The notes below the pieces were generated by a model. The model was not told the origin of the DNA. It searched no databases and saw nothing but the letters and a program-made list of their open reading frames with translations. From Candidatus Caenarcanales bacterium (lineage in GTDB: Bacteria > Cyanobacteriota > Vampirovibrionia > LMEP-6097): a DNA stretch of 64,000 nt. How positions within the stretch are numbered: position 1 is the first letter of the stretch; the number at the start of each line of letters is the position of its first letter. The DNA is taken from contig JABSOS010000012.1 of the NCBI GenBank assembly GCA_013216135.1, positions 31,334-95,333 of the forward strand, read 5' to 3'. This document shows, one piece after another, positions 34,437-42,901 of the stretch. A program made the translations under genes and the position numbers.

Positions 34437-35448
34437 CTTGTTTGTAGTCTTTCATGATTTTTTTATCAATGATTTTATCAAGGTCAGCAACGCTGACACC
34501 ATTTCCAGGTCTTTGAAAGATAAGGTCTTGGAATTTTATATAACTACCTTTGCTAATATCATGTTTTATAAAAATACTTCTTTTATTTTCTAAATTTACT
34601 CTCGAATTAAATATTATTCTTGGGTCACCCAGTGATTCTTCAACAGTTCTTATAGATTCAATAAAATCACTAAATTCGTCTGGTATTAATGACATGAATT
34701 GCTCAACTTCGGATTCTAATCTTCTTAAGGTGATTGTTTTTTCAATCATGCAAGCTCCTAATGTTAGCGCTGCAATACAAATATTTTTTCCAACACTATG
34801 ATCACTAAATGCTACAGGAACATTAAAAATATTTTTAATCATTAGTATAGAAGATAGATGGATACCAGAATATTCAGCTGGATATCCAGATGGACAGTGC
34901 ATAATAATAACGTTATTGTTACCTTCTTGATTGCATATCTCAATACATTTGTTAACTTCTTCAAACTTTTCTCTAGCATCTAATATTATTGGTAACTTAG
35001 ACTTCGCAGCCATCTCAACTAAAGGAAAGAAATTAATATCAGATTTTGAGATTTTAATAGCATCAGCTTTAAGATTAATAAGCCATTCAAGAGTTTCAAA
35101 CCCACTTGGTGTTGAAATAAATAAGATATTATTCTTTTTACAGTATTCTCTTATAATACGCCATTCGTCAAAATTTAATTCTCTTCTTTTTAGAGCATTG
35201 TAAATTGATTCCTGTTTGATACCTTGAGAGCTAGAAAACTTAATCATATTATTTTCTTTTGCTTCTTGACTCATAATTTCATCTGCGATGATAGTTTGAA
35301 ATTTAATTGCATCTGCCCCAGCTTCAGCGCTAAGTTTAACCATTTCTAAAGCTTCTTCTAAACCATGATGTGTAGCGCCAGCTTCAAAGACAATTAAACA
35401 TTTCTCTCCTGCACCAATACTTTTATTACCAATTTTTATAATCATCAA
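34402..35448 (-). CDS. NeuB-like protein lacking the GPDH motif, 348 aa
   Basis: The barrel opening CLIVFEAGATHHG and ADAIKFQTI, the IMHCPSGYPAEYSG segment and FSDHSVGKNICIA show the NeuB family, and a SAF-like domain covers about 285-345. Where active synthases have GPDH after EKH(F/I)T, this reads IEKTITLRRLESEVEQFMSL, so the metal-contacting histidine is missing. It may use another substrate, act as a partner of the intact synthase (30223-31275), or be inactive. The overlap with the kinase-like gene (35 bases) suggests co-translation. Confidence 0.8.
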   Translation of the reverse strand: MMIIKIGNKSIGAGEKCLIVFEAGATHHGLEEALEMVKLSAEAGADAIKFQTIIADEIMSQEAKENNMIKFSSSQGIKQESIYNALKRRELNFDEWRIIREYCKKNNILFISTPSGFETLEWLINLKADAIKISKSDINFFPLVEMAAKSKLPIILDAREKFEEVNKCIEICNQEGNNNVIIMHCPSGYPAEYSGIHLSSILMIKNIFNVPVAFSDHSVGKNICIAALTLGACMIEKTITLRRLESEVEQFMSLIPDEFSDFIESIRTVEESLGDPRIIFNSRVNLENKRSIFIKHDISKGSYIKFQDLIFQRPGNGVSVADLDKIIDKKIMKDYKQGEKLKFQDVSN

Positions 35449-35472
35449 AAAAATTCCTACTTATAATTTTAC

Positions 35473-36201
35473 CTAGATTGTTTGGTATGTGCATCCAGAG
35501 TAAATAATTTTCTCTATCATTTTCTGATAACACATTTGGTAATGCGATAATCTTAACTTAAATGTAGATGAATCATAAGCTTTCTCAAATGATTTACTAT
35601 ATATTTCATTTTCTTCATTTAAGTCAATATCAACATCAAAACCATTCAATATAAAATGTCTAAAACCTCTTGCTATACCAAAGCATACAGCCATTAATGA
35701 AGAACCAGCGACATGATAAACATTGTCAAAATGCTCAATACCAAATAAGTTCATTGGTGCTGATTCACTTTGAACTATGTAATAAGGTATGTCTTTAATT
35801 TTATCCAGTACATGATTGTGGTCAAATCGATAATCTGGGTGTGTCGCAAATGTCCCTGATGGAATGTTGACACCGTCATATTCAGGATAAACCAATGGGA
35901 AAGCTGGTATTACTAGGCGTTTGATATTCTTTTTAGCAAGCTCATAATTATTTAGTATACATTCTGTAGCGCTATAGTCACCAAAAAAATTATAATCACA
36001 CGGAAAAGTAGTTTGCCATGCGTCATTTATTGTGGCAACCTCTAATCTTTTAGGAGACGAGAAAAAACTATCTCCTAGTTTAATCGTATCAGTATCAACT
36101 CTTTCAAAAGTCTTTGAAGATGGACCCTTTCCTTTTATTAATAAGGTCATAGTATTTTCATTTATACTAGGATCTAAAATAGCTTTTTCTTTAATTAACA
36201 T
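35473..36201 (-). CDS. DUF115/GT42-like putative glycosyltransferase, 242 aa
   Basis: TLLIKGKGPSSKTF near the N-terminus resembles the GNGPS opening of the DUF115 (Maf flagellin glycosyltransferase) and Cst/GT42 sialyltransferase folds. SSLMAVCFGIARGF and FILNGFDVDID match their second conserved block (SGxxMxxxAxxxGYxxIxLxGxD). In motile bacteria Maf-type proteins transfer pseudaminic acid to flagellin. Similarity is by pattern only and the protein is smaller than Maf. It overlaps the TPR gene by 11 bases and has an AGGAG ribosome site. Confidence 0.6.
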   Translation of the reverse strand: MLIKEKAILDPSINENTMTLLIKGKGPSSKTFERVDTDTIKLGDSFFSSPKRLEVATINDAWQTTFPCDYNFFGDYSATECILNNYELAKKNIKRLVIPAFPLVYPEYDGVNIPSGTFATHPDYRFDHNHVLDKIKDIPYYIVQSESAPMNLFGIEHFDNVYHVAGSSLMAVCFGIARGFRHFILNGFDVDIDLNEENEIYSKSFEKAYDSSTFKLRLSHYQMCYQKMIEKIIYSGCTYQTI

Positions 36202-37000
36202 TAAATCTCCTCTTTATTGACTCACAGTGAAAAGCAAAAACACAACCAGAGTAGTTATTATTTTTCATAGCTTGCTCCTGAAGTTGCTGTATTTGATTAG
36301 GTCTAGCGTTCTGTTCAATTAAATCACAAATCTCTAAATCTAATTTTATTAAGTCATATTCAAGTACAAATGGATAATTTTTTTTAATTTCATTCAAAAA
36401 TTGCTTTTGATGTTGTCTGTGACCGAATTTTCTAAATGTTTTAAAGGCGGCTAATAAGAACCAATGGTCATCTTTTTGTCTTTTATAAGATTCAAAAAGC
36501 TTATTAATTACTCTTAACTCACTCGTAATACGAAAAAGATCTCCAAATGTATGATTCAATCTCTGAGCATAAAATAAATAAATACCTGCTTCACGAAACT
36601 TCTCTAAACGATAATAACTAAGACCTATATAGTAAATAATTTCAACATATTCATTTGCAGGTGATGGAGTGATTAATTTTTCAGCGACGAGTAAAGTATT
36701 AAGAGCGTTTTCATAATCCCTTTCCAGAAAAGAGACTTGTCCAATAAGTTTTAATGCATAATGATTATTGCTATTGATTTTAAGACTTTCGTTTAATATT
36801 TTTTTTGCTTGTAAAAAATTTTGAGCTTTTATTAGATACTCAGCATATATTAGAAGAATAATATTGTCACTAGGATGATCATTGTAAAGCTTTTCAATAA
36901 TTATTTTTGCTTCATCAAGCTGATCAGCATGAGTTAAAGCTCTAACTTTAGCTAGTTCAATATCAATTAGAGAAGCATTTAATTGACTAGTAGGGGACAT
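36191..37000 (-). CDS. TPR protein, 269 aa, first gene of the 14-gene operon
   Basis: Several 34-residue helical repeats between about 10 and 185, for example AEYLIKAQNFLQAKKILNES, with the usual alanine/glycine/tyrosine spacing. There is no catalytic domain. TPR units also open the GT41 proteins of the window, so this may be a docking subunit for acceptor proteins. It is divergent from the GT41 gene at 37171; the 170-base gap should hold both promoters. Confidence 0.72.
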   Translation of the reverse strand: MSPTSQLNASLIDIELAKVRALTHADQLDEAKIIIEKLYNDHPSDNIILLIYAEYLIKAQNFLQAKKILNESLKINSNNHYALKLIGQVSFLERDYENALNTLLVAEKLITPSPANEYVEIIYYIGLSYYRLEKFREAGIYLFYAQRLNHTFGDLFRITSELRVINKLFESYKRQKDDHWFLLAAFKTFRKFGHRQHQKQFLNEIKKNYPFVLEYDLIKLDLEICDLIEQNARPNQIQQLQEQAMKNNNYSGCVFAFHCESIKRRFNVN

Positions 37001-37170
37001 ATCAACTTCTGTCCCAAATTTTGGTACTTTATTCTAGGTTAAAAGAATTAAATATGGATAAGTGTCATATAACAACTGATCGTAATATCTTCAGAGGCAA
37101 TAATAGCCCGTTTGATGGTTTTTCTCAAATACTGGTTTGGGTTTAATAGTATGGGAAGACTATATAAGCT

Positions 37171-39006
37171 ATGCACAAGCTAAATTCTAAGAAACCAGTA
37201 TTATTTTTTGATTTAGAAATAACACAAAAAATTAAAAACTATATAGAAGCACGTGAAATAGAAGCATTAAAAAAATTTATTAACTCTTTTGCTAAAAAGT
37301 TTTCCCTTAATGATATTTATTTCCATTCAGCTAAACTTTTAGCTAACTATGGTTTTTTAGCTGAAGCAGAAGAGTTTTATCGTAAAGTTCTGTTAAATAA
37401 TCCACTTGATCGTTTTGTAGTTGCAAGCCTGGGAGTTTTGATCTCTGCTCAGGAAGGGCGAGAAGAAGAAGCTTTAGAATTGATATTAGACGCAATTAAT
37501 CTTAACCCTGATCAAAGAGAGTTAAATAGAATAGTGGGTTATATTTATACAGATCAAAAAAAACACTTTCTTGCTAAGAAGCATTATGAAAAAGAGCTGG
37601 AACTACTCAAAAAGCAAAATGCCCCTGCTTGTATGGAGCTTATCGCTAAGTATGCTACAACATGCTCACAGTCAGGTGATTTGAAAACTGCAATGGAATA
37701 TCATGAACAATCCTTAAAGAATTATCCTAATGTTATTGAGTTTTATGGTGAGATGATTTTTTCTGCTGCACATTCTTTTGATTATGATGATTGTATGATA
37801 AATGAAATTGGTCGTCGATGTAGTGCTACAGCCATATATCAGGGTGAGACACATAGTAAGTTTAAAGCAGAGATTGCAAAAATAGTTGAGTCTAATAATT
37901 ATATGAACTTTGATAAAATCAAACTTGGGATTATTTCTGCATCAATGCATGGCAATAATGCAGAAAGATTTGTTGCTGATATTTTAGAATATTTTGATTA
38001 TGATAAGTTTGAGTTATATTCTTACTACACTGGAACAACCGAAGACATTTTAACCCAAAAATTTGAGATGCTCTCTCATAGCTTTAAAAAGCTTAAGTAT
38101 AATGATCATTTGGGAAATGCAAAAACTATTGCAAATGATGGTATTCATATATTATTTGATACAGTGGGTTTCTTAAAAGGTCAGAACTTAACAACCATGT
38201 CCTTAAAGCCAGCCCCAATTCAGATCATGGGTTATGGTTTTTGGGGATCAACTGGCCTTGAGGAAATGGATTATGTTCTTCTACAAGAAAATTTGGCTTC
38301 TGAAGAAATAAAAACTAGTTATACAGAAGAAATATTAGAATTATCAGCTTTTTATTACAATTCTCTTTATAAAGGGCTTGAAATTTTAGATCCTCCCTAT
38401 AAAAGAAGAGGGTATGTAACCTTTGGTTGTCAGAATCGAATACAAAAAATTAATGATCAAGTCCTTAAACTTTGGGCTGATATATTAGATAAAGTACCAA
38501 ATTCTAAATTACTTTTAACTATTAATACTGGTGATAGTGAGGTCTATAAGGAAAAGATTTTAAGATTTTTTATTGATAATGGGATTGATGTTTCTAGGAT
38601 ACTTAACTTAAGTAGTTTTCAAGGACTCTCATATTTAGAAGTTTATAATCAAATTGATGTAGTGCTAGACCCCTTCCCATTTGCAGGAGGTTGTACCTCC
38701 TTTGATGCATTATCTATGGGTAAACCTATCATAACTTTAAGTGGTGATAGAATGACCCAACAAATGACGACTGATTTTTTAAATGATTTAGGACTAAGTG
38801 AATTAAGTACTTCAAGTAAAGAAGAATATGTAGATAAAGCTGTAGAATTCGTTAATAACCCTGAAAAAGTTGATGAATATAGCAAGTATATATTAAATAA
38901 TTTTGATAAATTTAAATTTGCAGATGCAAAATACTGTGGTAAAGAGCTTCAGCAGAAGTTAGAGTTGATTTTTAAAAAGAAATTTAATCAATTACCCTGG
39001 GAGTAG
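37171..39006 (+). CDS. TPR-GT41 (SPINDLY/OGT-type) glycosyltransferase, 611 aa
   Basis: N-terminal TPRs (about 45-215) bind protein acceptors; residues 250-605 form a GT41 catalytic region. APIQIMGYGFWGSTGL, FGCQNRIQKIN and LDPFPFAGGCTSFDALSMG are the sugar-nucleotide motifs. The first catalytic block reads IISASMHGNNAERF (255-268), not the canonical SxDxxxHPV found in the 547-aa homologue next door, so it is a divergent subgroup. GT41 enzymes put sugars on Ser/Thr of cytoplasmic proteins. The paralogue at 49466-51325 sits next to flagellin. Confidence 0.86.
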   Translation: MHKLNSKKPVLFFDLEITQKIKNYIEAREIEALKKFINSFAKKFSLNDIYFHSAKLLANYGFLAEAEEFYRKVLLNNPLDRFVVASLGVLISAQEGREEEALELILDAINLNPDQRELNRIVGYIYTDQKKHFLAKKHYEKELELLKKQNAPACMELIAKYATTCSQSGDLKTAMEYHEQSLKNYPNVIEFYGEMIFSAAHSFDYDDCMINEIGRRCSATAIYQGETHSKFKAEIAKIVESNNYMNFDKIKLGIISASMHGNNAERFVADILEYFDYDKFELYSYYTGTTEDILTQKFEMLSHSFKKLKYNDHLGNAKTIANDGIHILFDTVGFLKGQNLTTMSLKPAPIQIMGYGFWGSTGLEEMDYVLLQENLASEEIKTSYTEEILELSAFYYNSLYKGLEILDPPYKRRGYVTFGCQNRIQKINDQVLKLWADILDKVPNSKLLLTINTGDSEVYKEKILRFFIDNGIDVSRILNLSSFQGLSYLEVYNQIDVVLDPFPFAGGCTSFDALSMGKPIITLSGDRMTQQMTTDFLNDLGLSELSTSSKEEYVDKAVEFVNNPEKVDEYSKYILNNFDKFKFADAKYCGKELQQKLELIFKKKFNQLPWE

Positions 39007-39034
39007 TCAGATAGTTTTTAAGATTTACTTGATA

Positions 39035-40678
39035 TCACTTTCTTGTAATTTCAATGATTCTACTGTAAAGTTCATCTGCAAACTTATTCTTAGATTTCTG
39101 ACTATAGTTTATGTACATTCCAGCGAGAGTGTTTTTATAATGTTCAATTCGTTTAGGTGAATTTGCGAGCTCTATAACGGTTTTTTTATAGTCGTTTATT
39201 GTATAAGTAATAAATTCATTTAAGTTGAGTCTTCTGAGCACATCTGCAGAAAGACGGTTGCGCACCTCATTTCCAGCTAATGTGATAATAGGTACTCCCA
39301 TTAATAGTGTTTCATGAGTTGTGGTACTCCCAGTGTAAGGGAATGGATCTAAGGCTATGTCTGTTCTATTAAATCTTTTAATATAATTCTCCTTATTGCT
39401 AGGTAGTTCAAATTGAATTCTTGATTTATCAACTCCAAATTTGTCAAAGATTAACTCAATATTATTGCGTTCAACAAGAGAACGAATTCCATAATTTGAT
39501 ATGATAATTTTTGTTTTTGGTGCTTCGCTCATAATCTCTGCCCATGTAGAAAGAACTAAATTATTTAGTTTTTTACTATTCGAGTATGCACCTAATATAA
39601 CCTCATCCTCATATTTGCGAGTTGTTCCTTTTTCTATTTTTTGAAGATGAGTAAATAAATTTGATGGGAAAGAAAGCTCATGCTCCGTTAACATCAATTG
39701 CTCATGATATACACTGGTATCTTCTTTTTCATGAAAGTATTTTGCTGAAACCTTATAGTCAATTTGTTCTAGCCCAGTAGAATTAATAAACCCCAGGTAT
39801 GATAATTGAACTGGTGCAGGTTTTAAAGCAAAGGTTTTGAGCCTATTTCCAGGGCTATGAGCGGATAGGTCAAATAGTATTTGAATATTGTCAAGCTTTA
39901 TATTCGTTGCTAATTCATAATCTGATAAATTTTCTACATAAATTACTTTATGAGAAAGTTTCTTCAGTAGTTCTGAGTGTGGGTTAGGGGGATTATTGAC
40001 ATAAATGAAAATTTTACAGTTCTTTACGAATAACTCTTCTAGCAGATTTAGCAAAAAATAAAATACTGGATGGTCTTTTATATCTCCTGATACAAAGCCT
40101 ATAGTTAGAATGTCAGTACATTCAAGCTCTGGAGTAAATGATTTTAGCTGCTCTCTCATTGCAGACAATTCAGCATTATCTTTAATGTGCTTATAATAAA
40201 ATGTTGTGAATTTGCTAAGCGTAGCTTCATCTAATTTATCACTATATTTAGAAAAAATAATCAAATTATTATATAAGCAAGTAATGTGAGGGTAGTTTTG
40301 AATTAAATTTAACAGTATATTTATTGCATCTTCGGTATATCTTGATTCAAATAGTGCAATTGCTTTATAGTGATCTAAGATTCTGGTTCTCTCTTTGGGA
40401 TGTATTCCATAAAATATTTCAATTTGATTTAGAATTGCATTTTCAAGAAATTTAGTTTTTTTTACCGATATTTGTAGGATTTTGAAGCATTCTTTTATAT
40501 CTAGATTATTGACCATATGATAAAAACAAACAGACACCATTTTAGTAAAGTCAAATTCAGGATATTTTGTAACATCAATTTCTGATAAAGTAGAGAAAAA
40601 TTTTTCAAAACTATTTGTTTTAAGATAATCGATTAGCAGATTTAAATTAGATAATTTATCAGAATTGGTGTTTTGCAT
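39035..40678 (-). CDS. GT41 (SPINDLY/OGT-type) glycosyltransferase, 547 aa
   Basis: IGFVSGDIKDHPVFYFL is the canonical opening of the GT41 catalytic domain with its histidine. APVQLSYLGFINSTGLEQIDY, LGAYSNSKKLN and LDPFPYTGSTTTHETLLMG follow. The first 190 residues are helical and TPR-like but degenerate. The start overlaps the stop of the HAD gene by one base (TAATG), so they are co-translated. It is less similar to the two plus-strand GT41 proteins than those are to each other. Confidence 0.85.
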   Translation of the reverse strand: MQNTNSDKLSNLNLLIDYLKTNSFEKFFSTLSEIDVTKYPEFDFTKMVSVCFYHMVNNLDIKECFKILQISVKKTKFLENAILNQIEIFYGIHPKERTRILDHYKAIALFESRYTEDAINILLNLIQNYPHITCLYNNLIIFSKYSDKLDEATLSKFTTFYYKHIKDNAELSAMREQLKSFTPELECTDILTIGFVSGDIKDHPVFYFLLNLLEELFVKNCKIFIYVNNPPNPHSELLKKLSHKVIYVENLSDYELATNIKLDNIQILFDLSAHSPGNRLKTFALKPAPVQLSYLGFINSTGLEQIDYKVSAKYFHEKEDTSVYHEQLMLTEHELSFPSNLFTHLQKIEKGTTRKYEDEVILGAYSNSKKLNNLVLSTWAEIMSEAPKTKIIISNYGIRSLVERNNIELIFDKFGVDKSRIQFELPSNKENYIKRFNRTDIALDPFPYTGSTTTHETLLMGVPIITLAGNEVRNRLSADVLRRLNLNEFITYTINDYKKTVIELANSPKRIEHYKNTLAGMYINYSQKSKNKFADELYSRIIEITRK

Positions 40679-41328
40679 TATTCACAGTATACCCAGGAAA
40701 TAAGTTCATCAATAGAATTTACTTTTAATAGAGGATTAACCTTTATTAAATCTCTAGGTAATTTAAATCCATTGCCATAGGTCACGGCTATAAAACTTAG
40801 ATTATTTTTATTTGCAGCAATTGCATCATGAATTGTGTCACCAATAAGTATTGATTGAACACAATTAATATCATAGTCTGAAATTAATTTAGACACAATT
40901 TCCTCTTTGGCTATAAATTTGTTATCTTTCGGGGAGCCATATATATCAAGAAAGTATGAAAATATATCTAGGTTTTTACATATCTTGACTGCATAGTCTA
41001 ATCGTTTATATGTTGCGATGAAAATTTTATGTCCCCTTGCCTTAATAATTTTGAGTAAATCCTTTATTTGGGGGAAAAGGACTGCTTCATTGAGATGTCG
41101 AGCATAAAGTCGTCTATAAATTTGATTAGCTTTTATAGATTGACTTTTATTTAATTTATAGAACTCACTAAAGCTTTGTTCAATGGGGCTTAAACTAAAA
41201 AATTTAAGTTGACTTAGATCAACTTTGTCAAGTCCCATTTCCTCTATAGTCTCTTCAATAGTTGAAATGATACTTCTACTTGAGTCAATAAGAGTCCCAT
41301 CAAGATCAAAGATGAAATTTTGATACAT
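40678..41328 (-). CDS. HAD-family phosphatase, 216 aa
   Basis: FIFDLDGTLIDSS (motif I, with the nucleophilic aspartate), FIATYKR (motif II position) and ILIGDTIHDAIAA (motif IV) define a phosphoglycolate-phosphatase-like HAD hydrolase. It is the first gene before the GT41 gene on this strand and divergent from the NeuB-cupin gene. In nonulosonate pathways a phosphatase can remove the 9-phosphate; that role is a guess. Confidence 0.82.
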   Translation of the reverse strand: MYQNFIFDLDGTLIDSSRSIISTIEETIEEMGLDKVDLSQLKFFSLSPIEQSFSEFYKLNKSQSIKANQIYRRLYARHLNEAVLFPQIKDLLKIIKARGHKIFIATYKRLDYAVKICKNLDIFSYFLDIYGSPKDNKFIAKEEIVSKLISDYDINCVQSILIGDTIHDAIAANKNNLSFIAVTYGNGFKLPRDLIKVNPLLKVNSIDELISWVYCE

Positions 41329-41391
41329 AATTAATTAAGTTAGAGAAAATGAACTAACCCTATATCTCTAAATTAAGTGTATATTAATAAT

Positions 41392-42897
41392 ATGATCAAA
41401 GAGGATAATTGTCCATTATTTATTTTTGAAATGGCTAATAATCATATGGGAAATGTCGAACATGGTATAGACATTGTTAAAGCTTTTGCCAAGATAGTAG
41501 AGAAATTTCCTTATAGATTTGCTTTCAAACTTCAATATAGAGATTTTGATACATTCGTACATCCTTCAATGAAAAATCGAACAGATCTTCATTATATTAA
41601 AAGGTTTCAGGATACAAGGTTATCTAGAGAAGAGTTTGAATTGTTAATAAAGGAAATTAAGGAGCATGGATTTCTTACAGTTATTACGCCGTTTGATGAA
41701 AATTCTGTTGAACTTATTACCCAGCAAAATATTGATTATATTAAAATACCGAGTTGTTCATTTGATGACTGGCCTTTGCTTGAAAAAATCGCGACTACTG
41801 ATTTGCCGATAATTGCTTCGACGGGTGGGGCTGCTCTTGAAAGTATAGATAGTGTCGTAAGCTTTTTTCAGCACAGAAACAAGGATATATCTTTACTTCA
41901 CTGTGTTGGAATTTATCCTAGTCCAGATGAGTTTATGAATTTATCCCAAATCGACTTTTTGAAAAATAGGTATCGAGATATTAAAATAGGATTCTCAACA
42001 CATGAAAACCCTGCTAATTTAGATAATATAAAGATCGCTCTTGCAAAAGGGGCGACTATCTTTGAAAAGCATGTTGGCTTAGAAACTAATAAGTATTCTT
42101 TAAATAATTATTCTGCTACTCCTGATCAAGTTAATCTTTGGTTAACTGCAGCTGATCATACAATGAAAGTTTCAGGAGTTGCTCATGAGCGTTTTACTTC
42201 TGATACGGAGATTAAATCACTTTCAGCACTGAAGCGTGGAGTATTTGCAAGTAGGGATTTACATAAAGGTGAAAGTATCTCTTCTCGTGATTATTACTTG
42301 GCATTCCCAGCTTCAGAGGGGCAGGCAACGGCAAATGACTTATCAAAATACAATAGTTTTCAGGTCACATCTAGTATCAGTAAAAATGAACCTTTGCTAA
42401 CATCAAAGAATATAAAAATTGAATACAACAGAAAGCAAGTTGCAAAAATTACAAATAATGTAAAAGAGTTCTTGAAATTAAGTAATATCTTTGTGAGTGG
42501 GGAGTTGATACTTGAATTATCTCATCACTATGGGCTAGAAAATTTTTATGATACAGGTGCAACAATGATTACACTAATAAATCGTAGTTATTGTAAAAAG
42601 TTAATTGTTCTTTTGCCTGGGCAAAATCATCCAGAACAGTATCATAAGAAAAAAGATGAAACATTCCACATTCTTTATGGTGAAATAGAATTAAGTTTAG
42701 ATTCTAAAAAAATGAAATTACAGAAAGGTGATATTGTCACAATAGAGCCTGGTGTGAAACATCTCTTTAATACTAGTAATGGTGCTGTAATTGAAGAAAT
42801 TTCGAGTACTCACTTTGAAAATGATTCATTCTATACTGATGACACCATTAATCAAAACAAAAATAGAAAAACATTATTGAGTTATTGGATGGATTAA
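41392..42897 (+). CDS. NeuB-like synthase fused to a C-terminal cupin, 501 aa
   Basis: The first 350 residues are a NeuB-family barrel (FIFEMANNHMGNVEHG, FAFKLQYRDFD, LLHCVGIYPSPDEFMN, FEKHVGLET) plus a SAF domain. The GPDH motif is replaced by NKYSLNNYSATPDQ. The last 110 residues form a cupin: GQNHPEQYHKKKDETFHILYG and GDIVTIEPGVKHLF carry the metal histidines. I choose ATG 41392; a GTG at 41377 would add five residues. TATATT at 41380-41385 would make a leaderless transcript. The next gene, a ThDP enzyme, starts four bases after the stop. Confidence 0.84.
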   Translation: MIKEDNCPLFIFEMANNHMGNVEHGIDIVKAFAKIVEKFPYRFAFKLQYRDFDTFVHPSMKNRTDLHYIKRFQDTRLSREEFELLIKEIKEHGFLTVITPFDENSVELITQQNIDYIKIPSCSFDDWPLLEKIATTDLPIIASTGGAALESIDSVVSFFQHRNKDISLLHCVGIYPSPDEFMNLSQIDFLKNRYRDIKIGFSTHENPANLDNIKIALAKGATIFEKHVGLETNKYSLNNYSATPDQVNLWLTAADHTMKVSGVAHERFTSDTEIKSLSALKRGVFASRDLHKGESISSRDYYLAFPASEGQATANDLSKYNSFQVTSSISKNEPLLTSKNIKIEYNRKQVAKITNNVKEFLKLSNIFVSGELILELSHHYGLENFYDTGATMITLINRSYCKKLIVLLPGQNHPEQYHKKKDETFHILYGEIELSLDSKKMKLQKGDIVTIEPGVKHLFNTSNGAVIEEISSTHFENDSFYTDDTINQNKNRKTLLSYWMD

Positions 42898-42901
42898 TTC
42901 A

